Positions 46,131 to 57,681 of a stretch of DNA of 64,000 bases are shown here, piece after piece (the stretch's first letter is position 1; each line of letters begins with the position of its first letter). The notes under the pieces were generated by a model. That model saw nothing but the letters and a program-made list of their open reading frames with translations, was not told where the DNA came from and searched no databases. The stretch is from Littorina saxatilis (lineage: Eukaryota > Mollusca > Gastropoda > Littorinimorpha > Littorinidae), in contig NC_090254.1 in the NCBI RefSeq assembly GCF_037325665.1, positions 19,992,216 through 20,056,215 on the forward strand, read 5' to 3'. Position numbers and translations under genes: made by a program.

Positions 46131-46479
46131 CATAATATAAAATGGACATGATCAAAAGGCGCAAACAACATTCAAGTTATACTTATGCAACATTACAATC
46201 AACCACTTTTGTGTGAGCGAACGACGAAGAAGAAGAAGAACCACTTTTGTGAAATATTATTTAATTTACACTTGTGAAACATTGAACTTAACCATTTGTA
46301 TGTAAAAGTATTCAAATAATACTTGTAAAACTTTATAAAAGTTTTAAAAGTTTACGAATAACGCTACTATTAAACTTGTAAAAGTTTATGGACAACAATA
46401 CTTCTAAAACTGTGATTTATGAATAAAAACAGCATACAGTGTTAGGATATGGTTAGAAAAAATGCAACAACGGCTAAAA

Positions 46480-46655
46480 CCAAACCCCAATTGGGCCCAC
46501 CCCTTGAGCGAAAAACGAAAGATTCAAGGAGTGGTAAGAGGGTTGGAAAGCATAAAAACAACGAAAACCAAACCCCAATTGGGCCCACCCCTTGAGCGAA
46601 AAACGAAAGATTCAAGGAGTGGTAAGAGGGTTGGAAAGCATAAAAACAACGAAAA
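46480..46655. repeat. 88-bp tandem duplication
   Basis: Two near-identical units starting CCAAACCCCAATTGGGCCCA, just downstream of the stop codon of the recombinase-like gene on the minus strand. Confidence 0.85.
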
Positions 46656-46683
46656 CGAAAATGCAATGGCAGTGAAAGAGAAC

Positions 46684-46999
46684 TCACAGGTCTCTGAAAA
46701 GACTGTTGGGTTTCCACCCCTTCACCTTCTCACAGACCTGATGAGTCTTGAACGGCTTCGAAAATTTCACCCCAAAGGCTTCCAACACTGATCCCACCTG
46801 ATGGTTGTTGGGCTTTGGCCTCTGGGGCACCAGGTACCACCCAAAGTACTTGTACACTTGAATTGAGTCTTGAACGTTCCAAGTCATCCCCTTGCGGCCT
46901 TTGGTCGAGGAGATGTCGTCAAGGCGCAAGGGGCGCGCCTGTACCAGTCTTTAAGGCACGTTTTGTTCACTTGTTCCTTTGTGAGGAAGGTGAAGCGAG
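46684..46999 (-). CDS. Recombinase-like gene, C-terminal exon with a frame change
   Basis: After acceptor AG at 47000-47001 the expected phase reads ARFTFLTKEQVNKTCLKDWY then stops. A second frame from about 46,945 reads LDDISSTKGRKGMTWNVQDS, VYKYFGWYLVPQRPK and GVKFSKPF to TGA at 46684. Both look coding, so a one-base change near 46,935-46,945, a read error or a missed small intron separates them. Confidence 0.45.
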
Positions 47000-49900
47000 C
47001 TGTAATCAAACAGATGCACATACCAACCATAAGTTCAAAGCAACATGGGATTATAATATCTAACCCTATTGACATTATTGCCAGTGGCGAAAAAGGAAAC
47101 ATGATCACATACATTAGGAAGTACATATCTCAATGGTTTAATCTCAAACACACTAAGAAGACAACTGCGAAAACATGATACTTTGTTATCAGATGGTTCA
47201 TTTTTACTTACCAAATTGGCTTGCGTCTGCTTGCGCTTCGAAATGTTCCTCTGCCTGGGGCGATGCAGGTACTACCAGGGGCATTGCAGGTGCTGCCTTG
47301 GGCTCTGGGTGCACCTCGATCAGGCGAGGTGCAGCAGGTTGCTGGTGTTGCTGGCGGGGACGTGCCGGTGCCGGTGCATTGTCTGATTGAATGAGAAGTT
47401 TGTTCATGATTGCACAATCAAACAAACAAACAAACATTTGTCAGGGAAGGGGATAACTAATGCACAATAACATTTCATACGAAATGAGGATGCACATACC
47501 TGCAAACTCAATGCTGTCGTCTGGCAGCACAGCATTTGCAACAACTCGCTGCCAGTAACACCCACAGCAGGTGCAGCAGGGCGAGCAGCAGGTGCAGCAG
47601 CTTCAGCGGCAGCTCCAGCAGCAGCTTCAGCGGCAGCTCCAGCAGCAGCTTCAGCGGCAGCTCCAGCAAGAGGCGGTGGCTATAATGACACAGATTTTAT
47701 TTCAACTAATTGGCAAATAGAATCATGTCCATGGAGAAACAGGTTTTAGCTAATTATAACAAGAAGCTAACATTAAGAAATGTGTGGGAAAGCTTACAAA
47801 GTGCTCCCGTGCCAGCATATTAAATGCCTCTTGCCGGGACCGGCTGGAGGTTGGTGCTGTGTAGTGCAGCTTGCTCACACTGTCGGAGTGGGACAACAGC
47901 GCGTTGACCTTTTGCCGCACCAACTCTGGCTTCTCCATTTGCTGCAACCAAAGAATAATAAATAATAATGACTGAAAAATATCATCATATTCAAAGATCT
48001 GTCACATCCATACAACACTAATAACATTATTCTTGTTAAAAACATTTTCATATTACTTACAGCTGTCGTCACCACCTTTCGTGCTAGGGTAAGCTTGCAC
48101 TGTTGGATCTTCTGGCTTACCCGACCCACATGATAGGAGGACAACCTCTTTTGTCCTGAGGTGATGAAGACAGGGTCATCGTCCCCTGTTCCAGCCTCAG
48201 GGCAGATGACTGGCCGCACACATGAGATGTATCTGCAGCACATTTACAAAACAGGCCTAGTTAGTTAATTATTGCTTAGCGTAGTTAGTTAATTATTGCT
48301 TTTTGTCTATAACAACTTATCAGTTCATTAGACTTTAAACCAATAGACTCGTCATTATTGCTTATAGGGTCCCGTGGACCACAACACAGGTGTGGTTAAA
48401 ATGTGTTCAACATTTTACTATGTTTACAATTCTTGCTCCGTTGCTTAGTTTACATAATTTAAACTCTCACTCCCACTTACTGCAAAATGCGGTCAGCATC
48501 CTCCCTGAAGAGGAACATCTCCAGGGGCCCCTTCTGCTTGGCCAGTTTGTGTCTTTTTACCTGTAAAATTAACAATGCGTATAATGGCACATAGCAATGC
48601 AGAAACATCACGGCCATGTTCTTGTCTACACACTGACTTTAACAAATTTACAAGGAATGGACAGAATATAATGAGAATATTGAGCCAAAAAAGACTCACC
48701 TTCACTGCCACCTGGTCGGCTTCCAGAGTGGCGACCCGCTGGCGAAACTCCCCCAGGGTGAAGCACCGTAACTCCATGACGCGCGAAAAGTTGAACACGG
48801 AGAACAGCATCATCGCGTGATCTCTGGCCTCCGTGCTCCAAACCTGCCTCATGGGATGGTTCACCCAGGGGGAGTTTCTGAATTTGAGGCAGTGGTCAAA
48901 ACGCGACCGCCACAGTGTCGGGTCTGCCTGTGGCTGTTTGTCCGTTCTGATCTTACAAACCAGCTCTCTGACCCGAGTCTTCTTTTGCTTCTCATATTCG
49001 GCTCTGAAACACAATGTCAGACAGTGTTGCTAAATGCAAATGGTATTACTCTCCTGAACGGTTAACAGTGTCAATTTTGTGTGAAGTTTTTTCCCTAAAC
49101 AACCTAACAAAGTAATAGTCCATTGGCAGGGCCAAACAAAATGTACCTACTTCTGTTCGGTGAGGTTGTTGATGAGGGCAGTGAGGGACGAAAGGATGCC
49201 CATCCTCTCACACAGTGAGACTTCCCTCGTGAGGAGGAAGCGAAAGAAGATCTGCAAAAAACACAGCAAGAGAATGTCATCGGATTGCAGTATACATAAC
49301 ACATTATCACAGTGCAATTATTAACACATTACTGTTCTCAGAACCAACCGCTGCTTGTCTGGAAATGGAAATTATCAAATTATTTAATTACAAACACACT
49401 TACTATGACGGACCGCATTTTGTTCACCACATTTGCAGCAGAGAAACCCTTCATCTGCTGCAACGTCTCCTGTTCGATGGCGGCAACAGGGTTGGGACGA
49501 CTTGGAGTCTGAAACACAAATCATTCATGGCTTTCATTTTGTTGTAGCAAAACAAGTTAAAACCCAATCACTATAGGAAATGCAGCATGGAATTATAGGA
49601 TCCTCTGCTATGTTGCAAACAGGCAGAATACATACCACAGTGAAGATGCGCTGGACATCCAACTCTGGATCCAGGCGCAGCAGCAGGCTTTTCGCCTGTT
49701 TATACGCAGACAGCGTGGCCCCGCTGTACTTGCTTCCCAAGTACTGGGAAAACCGGTCCCAGAGGCCACTGACACCTGCACACAACGGAAATAAAATGCA
49801 TTCTGACACAAGTTCTAGACATCTCCTAATGCAGGTTTATGTGTGAAATCGTCAATCCGAAGAAAACCTTTAATTCAGCAGCAACTAGCACACAGATCTT

Positions 49901-52407
49901 ATACATTTTGTACATATCCATAATTGTTGCCGCTGAAACAGATTCCATCCTATGGACTGTCGCAATGGCCTTCTGGGATCCGGTTAGGGCAAGAGCCTTC
50001 CAATAGTCCAAGCCATACAGTTTATGGCTTCCGTCCATACCCAAGTGCTGGGGAAGGTTTCGACGGATTTCCCCACACTGTGGGCACTTTCGATACTGCA
50101 ACAAACAAACACATATTTAAATATCAAATGCTAAATAGTTATTTAGAAAGTCATTAATTCTTTACCACATCAGCTTTCAGCTTTCAACATGCTCCGTGGT
50201 TTGCAAATATCCACACTTGGGATTCATCCACAGGTGCCCCGTTTTTCATGGATGGGTTCCGGTGCCACACACGGGCTTTTCCTGAATTCCATCCATGAAT
50301 TTTTCGCAGATGGTCTGCCATGCGCCATGTGGCTCTGCCACACAGGTTGCACGTGCGCTTGGTGCGCTGTTTTCTGGGATGTTGAGGCTGAGGCTGAGGC
50401 TGAGGACGCTCAACATCCTCCTCCTCCGCCTCCACCGGCTCCTCCCCATGGGGATCCAGGGCCTCCCCCTCCTGCTGCCCCTCCACATCTTTTTTCAGGA
50501 GCCCAGCTAGGGCCTCCTGCTCCTGCTCCTCCTCCTCCTCGTCCGACTGAGGGTCCTCGATGATAAATCTGAATAACAAATTAAATCAAAGTTTACATCA
50601 CTACCATGTAACTTCCCCCCCCCCCCCACCCCCCCCCCCCCCCCCCAAGTTAGGGATTGATTAGAAAATATAATAGCGTGTTCACAGGCTTATCAAGACA
50701 AGAGTACTTTTAAATTACCTTGCACAAGAGACATTAATTACCAACAAAACAAAACAGAAATAAAAACAAAAATGTAATCTTTCACTTAATTTCAAAGATA
50801 CCTTTTCCGCTTGGGGTTGAGGAGCCTCTTCACCTCCCTCGCCTTCTCCGCTTCCGACATTTTTCTTTTCCTGTCTTGGATGAGTTGATCAACAGTCCAC
50901 TCATCGTCTGAAAACAATATGACAAACACAATGGGAGAAACTCTTTGGAACACACTAAGGCTCACATGTTCATGTTTACACAAAGATACATAAATAATAT
51001 CATTTACATTTGGGTACAACTTACCACCACTGTCATCCGCAAGTTCCTCGTCCTCCTCGTCCTCCTGCTCCTCCGACTCCTTCTCCTCCTCTTGCTTCTC
51101 CTTCTCCTCCTCGGCCTGCTCCTCCTCTTCCGCTTTCTCAAAAGCCAAGTTTTGGCTTAACTTCTTGGGGCTGCTAGGGAACACCTTGCTGTAGCAAGGG
51201 TCCTGGCAATCTGGTAAACAAACAAAAAACACACATTGTACCTTGTTAGGTAATTTGACCATTGTTGGCTCACGTAAGTGTAGCCTGTGCGATCGTAACT
51301 TTGTCTGTCTGTCTGTGCGTTTGTGTGTGTGTGTGTGTGTTTGTGCGTGTGTATGTCTGTGGTAGAAACTAACATTTCGTCATTTGAAGACGTCACATTA
51401 TGGCGTAAGAGGGTTAGACGTCACGCGAAGGAATTACTGAAAGTCTCGGTCATTATTATTTTGAGCGGGCCGAGACTAGTTGGCAGTCGTGTCTGTAAGT
51501 AGGCCGCTATATGGTAACATGCAGACAGACAGATCTAGATCTAGTGTCTCGCTTTCTTGCACAGTGTCACCTATGCTTACTGTGTGTGTGTGTATGTGTG
51601 ACGGAGTGATTGAGTTTGTGTTACTGTCTGTCGATTTCTTACGTGAGCCTTGAAGGCTTCGCCTCTTGGTTTTTTTTCTCTTACACTCCTGCATGCCAAA
51701 GTATGCTGCTTTCTGCACGCCAAAGTATATCCAATCTTGCATGCCATGCTGAAGAATATGATTGTTTGCATGCCATGCCATGCCATGCCAAGAAAAGTAA
51801 TCCCCACTCTTCATTCGGTTTTCCTTAGTTCTTAGCCGGACGAGCAGTTCCAGGAGTGCCGCTTCTAGGACCATTGGACTTTGGTCCTGGAATGTTAACA
51901 AAAAGGGAAGATGAAAACAGTGCACCTAGCTCATGAATTTCATCATCTGTTTATGCATACACTTCATCAACATGAAATTCATCATGCATACTAACCCGAC
52001 TTCCTTTCTTGGCAATGGCTTCGACGGCTTTGCGGGCCGTCTTCACAGTCTCAACAGTGAATTCCTTGCGGATGTCCATGTAAGCCGGAACTGCACACAC
52101 AATAATCATAACATTGCATGTGGGAACTGACAGTTTGAGTTGAATAACACGGAAAATAGAGTTCATTCATAATATTTGAAAAAACAAAACATGTAGTGAA
52201 TATTTAATTGGATTTATCAAATACTTACTTGTAAGCTTCTTGCGTGCCAACGTCTGGTACTGGCCAGAGCTCTTGAAGAGCTGGTTGGTTAGCCTTGTGG
52301 CTGCGTTGTAAATCGCCCTACGGGAAATTTCCCAGGGCCCAGACTGCGTCAGGCCGCTGTTGCATGGGGCCTCCTTGTATACGTATGGTGTCGTTGCCAT
52401 CTTGATG
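46684..52407 (-). CDS. Zinc-finger / tyrosine-recombinase-fold protein (Crypton-like), about 17 exons
   Basis: Exons in transcript order: 52407-52229 (ATG 52400-52398), 52090-51996, 51886-51808, 51210-51025, 50907-50802, 50568-50217, 50095 to about 49868, 49775-49636, 49508-49404, 49251-49151, 49003-48700, 48560-48481, 48232-48061, 47941-47798, 47548-47500, 47382-47212, 46999-46684. Nearly all have GT-AG ends with matching phases; the donors of exons 3, 6 and 7 are tentative. The layout is a basic N-terminal region, Glu-rich stretch, KRKR-rich segment, two C2H2-like fingers, a helical domain, a tyrosine-recombinase core, a Pro/Ala-rich linker and a C-terminal domain. Similar proteins occur as large families in cnidarians, molluscs and lancelets, as far as I recall. 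A captured transposase or active Crypton-type element are both possible. Confidence 0.7.
47560..47685. repeat. GCT/GCC-rich 21-bp tandem repeat in an intron
   Basis: Three units of AGCAGCTTCAGCGGCAGCTCC. On minus they translate as GAAAEAA repeats, but in the required phase a TGA interrupts, so I place them in the intron before exon 15. Confidence 0.6.
47798..49003 (-). CDS. Recombinase-like gene, catalytic-core exons (4 exons)
   Basis: Box I Arg in NFSRVMELRCFTL (codon 48781-48783), the beta-hairpin Lys region KRHKLAKQKGP (48560 onward), then DPVFITSGQKRLSSYHVGRV, the second Arg in TLARK (codon 48079-48081) and LLSHSDSVSKLHYTAP with His (47888-47890) and the candidate nucleophile Tyr (47861-47863). 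The His usually three residues before the second Arg is Thr here. The four exons join in phase with strong GT-AG sites. Confidence 0.72.
50217..50568 (-). CDS. Recombinase-like gene, zinc-finger exon
   Basis: Starts acidic (DEEEEEQEQEAL), then a PQPQPQPQHPRKQRTKR linker, then the finger TCNLCGRATWRMADHLRKIH (C-x2-C-x9-H-x4-H). The next exon (from 50,095) opens with a second one, KCPQCGEIRRNLPQHLG. The acceptor is good; the donor (AA|GTGTGG) is chosen only because it keeps phase. Confidence 0.6.
51267..51669 (+). mobile_element. Family E Helentron-like element in an intron of the recombinase-like gene
   Basis: Starts GGCTCACGTAAGTGTAGCC and ends GAAGGCTTCGCCTCTTG(G)TT. It lies between exons 3 and 4, opposite to the gene, with TG microsatellites inside. 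Confidence 0.7.
52229..52407 (-). CDS. Recombinase-like gene, first coding exon
   Basis: The ATG at 52400-52398 sits seven bases after a good acceptor (TTTTCCCCAG), so a 5' UTR exon lies upstream, to the right. Encodes MATTPYVYKEAPCNSGLTQS and 37 more residues; donor GTAAGT in phase 1, completed by the next exon (IPAYMDIRKEF). Confidence 0.6.
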
Positions 52408-52880
52408 CTGGGGAAAACACAAACAAAACTACTTTTAACTAACATTATTTATTTGGGAGGGGGAGGGGGTAGGGGTACTCATCACAGCAATTTCAGTGCT
52501 ACCTTGATGCATCTACTAGTGTTTCACAAATGGCCGAGATATAAGGTGTCAAAGTGTGGTAACAACAAAGTGTTGCCAAGCAAAAACTGTGCTCATTATA
52601 GCAAAAACTGCCCTCAATACAGCACTTTCACACCTGCCATGATGAAGCGCCTAGTCACGTCAATGACCTCAGCAAATTTCGTCCAATTTGCAGCACTTTC
52701 ACACCTGCCATGATGAAGCGCCTTGTCACGTCAATGACCTCAGCAAATTTCGTCCAATTTGGGTTACAAACGGCCGAGATATCAGACGTCAAAGTGTGGT
52801 AACCATAAGCCAGTTATACATAAACAATGCAGGTAGGCAAAGAAAGCACATGGTCGCAATGGCGCCAACACCTTTAATCA
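52408..52880. other. Upstream region of the recombinase-like gene with a 68-bp duplication
   Basis: CAGCACTTTCACACCTGCCA with GTCACGTCAATGACCTCAGC occurs twice (about 52,620 and 52,688). No promoter element or 5' UTR exon could be defined. Confidence 0.4.
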
Positions 52881-52881
52881 A

Positions 52882-53242
52882 GACAAGAAGGGCAAAGCCC
52901 ATACGACTCACATGCTTGACCTTGACCTTTACATGACCTTGACCTTCAGGGTCAAGGTCAAATAACTAAACCTAGCAATGACATCATACACTAAGAACTG
53001 CTTTACACATTTTCCTACCAAAATACATGTGACCTTGACCCAAGGTCAAGGTCGTCCAAGGTCATGCAACACAAAGCTGTTAATTCAAGACATAGGAAGT
53101 ACAATGGTGCTTATTGGCTCTTTCTACCATGAGATATGGTCACTTTTAGTGGTTCACTACCTTAATTTGGTCACATTTCATAAGGGTCAAAGTGACCTTG
53201 ACCATATGCGACCAAATGTGTCTCATGATGAAAGCATATATG
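52882..53242 (-). mobile_element. Family C Helentron-like element, copy 1 (cut by a TIR element)
   Basis: Starts GACAAGAAGGGCAAAGCCCA, the AACAAG-type end, and matches the reverse of copy 2 up to GAAAGCATA, where the TIR element begins. The hairpin end is not found beyond that element. Carries several TGACCTTGACC motifs. Confidence 0.6.
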
Positions 53243-54832
53243 CATGGTTGCCACTCTCAAATTTTGAAAAGCCTGAAAGTCTGGGGTGTGGGGTGCAGGG
53301 GCAACGCCCCGCTCGGGGGGTACGGGGGGCGAAGCCCCCTGTACGCTGAAGGATTCTGATGAATTCAAAAGCATTATGTGGCCTCTCCTGTGAGATAATC
53401 ATAGAAAACAGAAACAAATCTGCTAATTCTCAAAGCAACAGTTTACTTTACAGAAGAGATCAAATTAAAAGTCAAAAGCTGACAAAATAGCATTAAATCT
53501 GAGGACTATCTGTTACTCGTGACACATGTGCCCGTGGTGTTTTGCTATGTAAGAGTACGAAGAACCCTCTTTTTGGCTCACATGCGAAGCAAAAGTGAGT
53601 CTATGTACTCACCCGAGTCGTCCGTCCGTCCGGAAAACTTTAACGTTGGATATTTCTTGGACACTATTCAGTCTATCAGTACCAAATTTGGCAAGATGGT
53701 GTATGATGACAAGGCCCCAAAAAACATACATAGCATCTTGACCTTGCTTCAAGGTCAAGGTCGCAGGGGCCATAAATGTTACCTAAAAAACAGCTATTTT
53801 TCACATTTTTCCCATTTTCTCTGAAGTTTTTGAGATTCAATACCTCACCTATATATGATATATAGGGCAAATTAAGCCCCATCTTTTGATACCAGTTTGG
53901 TTTACCTTGCTTCAAGGTCAAGGTCACAGGAGCTCTTCAAAGTTGGATTGTATACATATTTTGAAGTGACCTTGACCCTGAACTATGGAAGATAACTGTT
54001 TCAAACTTAAAAATTATATGGGGCACATGTTATGCTTTCATCATGAGACACATTTGGTCACATATGATCAAGGTCAAGGTCACTTTGACCCTTATGAAAT
54101 TTGACCAAAATAAGGTAGTGAACCACTAAAAGTGACCATATCTCATGGTAGAAAGAGCCAATAAGCACCATTGTACTTCCTATGTCTTGAATTAACAGCT
54201 TTGTGTTGCATGACCTTGGATGACCTTGACCTTGGGTCAAGGTCACATGTATTTTGGTAGGAAAAATGTGTAAAGCATGTGAGTCGTATGGGCTTTGCCC
54301 TTCTTGTTTGTGGATGAAATCTTCTATTCTTTTGTGTTTCATCTTTATTTTTTGTGTACAGTCCCTCACCAGCAGTCATCTCGTTTCTGAGTGAGTGCAA
54401 ACTTTAATACTGATAAATGACTACAACAAAAATATTCTTGCATTGACAACCTAAACTTTTTTCCACCTCACTTAAAAAATAACTTTCAAAAGATGAAATA
54501 TGTCATTCGTGTATGCAAATGTCCATTCACACACACATTTCATCTTCTGAAGAGTGAGAGAAAAAAATCTATCCTCGAGTCAGTCTGGATTGGAGCAAAA
54601 AGGCCTACCTGTACCACCAACACAGTACCATTGCATTTGTACAGATTTTCCAACCCAGGAAAAAATCTGAAGCCGGAAATTCCGGTTTTTCAATTTACGA
54701 AAAGAAAAAAGAAAATTTTTTTTTTTTATTTATTTTTTTTTTTTCTCGTAAATTGAAAAAAACGGAATTTCCGGCTTCAGATTTTTTCAAAAGCCGGAAT
54801 TCCGGCTCCCAGCCGGAGGAGTGGCAACCATG
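53243..54832. mobile_element. TIR transposon (CATGGTTGCCACT ends), copy 2, holding a family C element
   Basis: Same ends as the copy at 42,595-43,367, flanked by the 6-bp duplication TATATG (53237-53242 and 54833-54838). The extra length comes from the insertion at 53,575-54,308 and an inverted stretch near 54,650-54,770. Confidence 0.72.
53575..54308 (+). mobile_element. Family C Helentron-like element, copy 2
   Basis: Starts with the hairpin GGCTCACATGCG..AAAGTGAGTC and ends GCCCTTCTTGTT. The uninvaded TIR copy (CCTCTTTTTGTCGATG, near 42,912) gives the empty site: insertion at a T run with no duplication. It contains many TCAAGGTCA and TGACCTTGA motifs. Confidence 0.72.
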
Positions 54833-54838
54833 TATATG

Positions 54839-56030
54839 ATAGTGTGTATAGCATATATGAATATTATGTGAACAGTACATGTGGTGATTTTTGTCCGTAT
54901 GGTTAATTGTTTTATGTAGGTTGCAGGGCTGGACCAAGTTCGTTTGAGGGGGGGGGGGGGGGGGGGGGTTCCAACTGAAGGCAGGGGTCCTGGGGCCGCC
55001 GAGGCCCCGCTGGGGTGCAGGGGCAACGCCCCGCTGGGGGGTCTGGGGGGCAAAACCTCCCTGAAGCCAAGAAAATTTTGCATTTGTGAGGTCATTTTTT
55101 GGTCTCTCCTTGCAACTGGGAATCAAAATTACACATTTTCCACAGTAACAAAATACTTCAGATAAAATTCATTTACCATAGTGGTTCAGTGGAATAATCC
55201 AAAAGACTAGTAAATAAGTCTGACAGGACTCTTTACTTTGAATACTTAAATTCAAGCAAACAAGCAATGATTACAACATCAGATTTTCTGGAATACAAAG
55301 GAGAAGTGGTATGAGAGATGACACTCTACTTCAGTGAGGCAACTGCCAAATGGATGGTGAATGATATTCCTCTACCTAGTGCACTTGTTTACCGATGGAA
55401 ATGCTACATGGTAAGGATTGAGGAAAATAATATTGTAGTTATTAATACTAGTGATAGTGTAGTGTGTGACTTGACTTGTGGCTTATGATGATGCACTTAT
55501 AACGGGGAGGGCAGGCCGTTGTCGACTTGATGTTGTTCATAATTTGAAATAGTTTTACGGAAGACCAAATACACTAAGGGAGTTGGGGGAAGAGCTTAAA
55601 AAGTCCACATATTTTTCTTTTCTTTTCTCTGAGAGGTACATCGGATGGCCAGGGGGGGGGGGGGGGGTGTCCGGAACCCAGGACCTCCCCCCCCCCCCCC
55701 AGATCCGGCCCTGGGTTGTACATTTAATTGTTCTACTCTGTATATGTTTTTGTTGTTGTAACTGAGGGCCTAGAGCCACAGGTTATGAGGCACTTAAAAA
55801 TGGCCAGCTATTATTATTATAAACGTTTTGGCAAGACCCCCTCTTCAGCCGATTTGAACCCGATTAGTAAGAACGTCTTGTCTGGTCTTAGCGCGTACAC
55901 CTGTTAGAACGTACGGTAATTAATTCCTCGTGGATTAGAGGCTTAATTATTACCCTTGAACTCAGTAAATCTTTATGTGGGCCACATAGGTTGCAGCTCA
56001 CATGAAGGGGGGGTTGGGAACCATCACGCA
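54839..56030. other. No gene recognised; G-rich hAT-like end fragments
   Basis: Around 54,925-55,070 (GCAGGGCTGGACC, poly-G, GGGGCAACGCCCCGCTGGGG) and 55,645-55,715 (CCAGGGGG to GATCCGGCCCTGG) lie remnants of short TIR elements like the one at 60,782. The rest is featureless. Confidence 0.45.
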
Positions 56031-56560
56031 AACACCAGTTGTCCTTTCACAACTTTATTTCACCACCTAGAACCTAAATGACATAATATATACGATATAA
56101 GTACACACGTCATAAAACAATAACATACACAAATTATCAATTGCATTAGAGCATAATTATAAACATTAAAATGACAAGCAATACTTGAAACAATGTTAAC
56201 CGGAACAAAAGAAATATGAAGGTAGTAAGGTATCCTACATGTGTCAAAAAAGGAAAGTATTAAGAAGTCAGCATTTCAGGGAAAAGTTTATGAACCGAAT
56301 CATAGTTATGAGTCCCTTGCTGCCATGGTTTAGGTTTAAGCACGCTCGACCAAAATTCACGTCCAAAATTACCAGGGGACAGAAATAGTTTGCGGTCGCA
56401 TAAAGCATGTGACTGTGTACTTCCCTACCATCGCCGGACTTTATACCTAGCATGTTATGTGATGGGGACAAGGGTACAAGTCAAACCAACAATGCATTAG
56501 AATGATATTATAATTTCAGGGTCACCATGAGTAATTCATTTGGGGAAATTATGAGACTCA
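56031..56560. other. No gene recognised
   Basis: AT-rich sequence between the hAT-like fragments and the tandem repeat, with no exon-like frame or transposon ends that I can support. Confidence 0.4.
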
Positions 56561-56569
56561 TGAGCGGGT

Positions 56570-57570
56570 AATAAAAAACAATAACTGCATGAAAGGACGC
56601 AGCGAGTGCACAATCGTACAGGGCATAACCAATAACAGGAAAAAGAATAAAGCTCTCATTACCTTGTTTCGTAAGAAACAGACAAAAAAGAGTCCATTGG
56701 AGCTACCAAGGGCACATAACCATTGCATGGAAAGGGGAATAACTCATGGACGAATAACCAGAACGCAATAACTGCATGAACGGATGCAGTGATTACATAA
56801 TATTACAGGACATAATCAATACAAGGTAGTAGAACAATTAAGCTCTCATTACATTATTACGTAGAAAACAGAAGAAAAATGTTAGAGTCCATTGGAGCTA
56901 TCAAGGACATATAACCATTGCATGGAAAGGGGAATAACATGGACGAATAACCAAAACGCAATAACTGCATGAACGGATGCAGTGATTACATGGTAGTACA
57001 AGGCATACTTAATAAAAGAAAACAGGAACAAAAAAACCTCATTACATTGTTACATAACCAAACAACAACCAACAAAAATAGAGTCCATCATATACAGAGT
57101 GTGCTAAGGCCAAAAAAAAAAAATTGTCTGTTTCTGGTAACATGGCTAAAAAAAATAGGGTCGGTACGTCGGCTTTTTATTTTATTTTTATTTTTATTTT
57201 TATTTTTTTTTACCCCAAATGTAGACCAATAAAACTAACTTTAAAAATCGCGCAAAGAGACTGGATTCACTATACATAGAGACAAGACACTCAACACATT
57301 TACAAATCGTCAGTGGACTTTCGTTTTCACACGTTTTTGTTGTTCATTTTCTCACCCTGTCCTTTACCACCAACAATTTTTAAAAAAATTTGAGTTTGGA
57401 AAAAAAATGTTTAGGGTCGGCGCCGAAATTTAGGGTCGGTCGGGTGACCAGAAACAGACAATTTTTTTTTTTGGCCTAAACCTATCAAGGGCATGTGTCA
57501 TGTAACTATTTCATAAAAAGGGGAATAACTCATGGGCGACTGAGAAGAAAGCAATAAATGCCTGAATGGG
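56570..57570. repeat. Tandem repeat, about 190-bp units, split by a MITE
   Basis: Four to five units with GCAATAACTGCATGAACGG, GAGTCCATTGGAGCTA and CCATTGCATGGAAAGGGGAA. The element at 57,108-57,466 interrupts the fourth. Confidence 0.8.
57108..57466. mobile_element. PIF/Harbinger-type MITE
   Basis: 359 bp with about 30-bp inverted ends (GGCCAAAAAA.., AATTGTCTGTTTCTGGT) and TAA on both sides (57105-57107 and 57467-57469). A TWA target and GGC ends are typical of PIF/Harbinger. No coding. Confidence 0.72.
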
Positions 57571-57681
57571 GTTAGCGATCACACCATAGCCTGAAGCCTA
57601 ATCAATAACGGGGATAAAAAACAACATAATTATAGTCACTAACTAATAAAATACATGTACACAAAAAATACAACGAACCTC

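Noticed and set aside
47560-47685. Ala/Glu repeat protein segment as part of exon 15 of the recombinase-like gene
   Set aside because: The phase required by the neighbouring exons meets a TGA there; acceptor TTACTGGCAG at 47,549-47,550 gives a clean in-phase exon instead.
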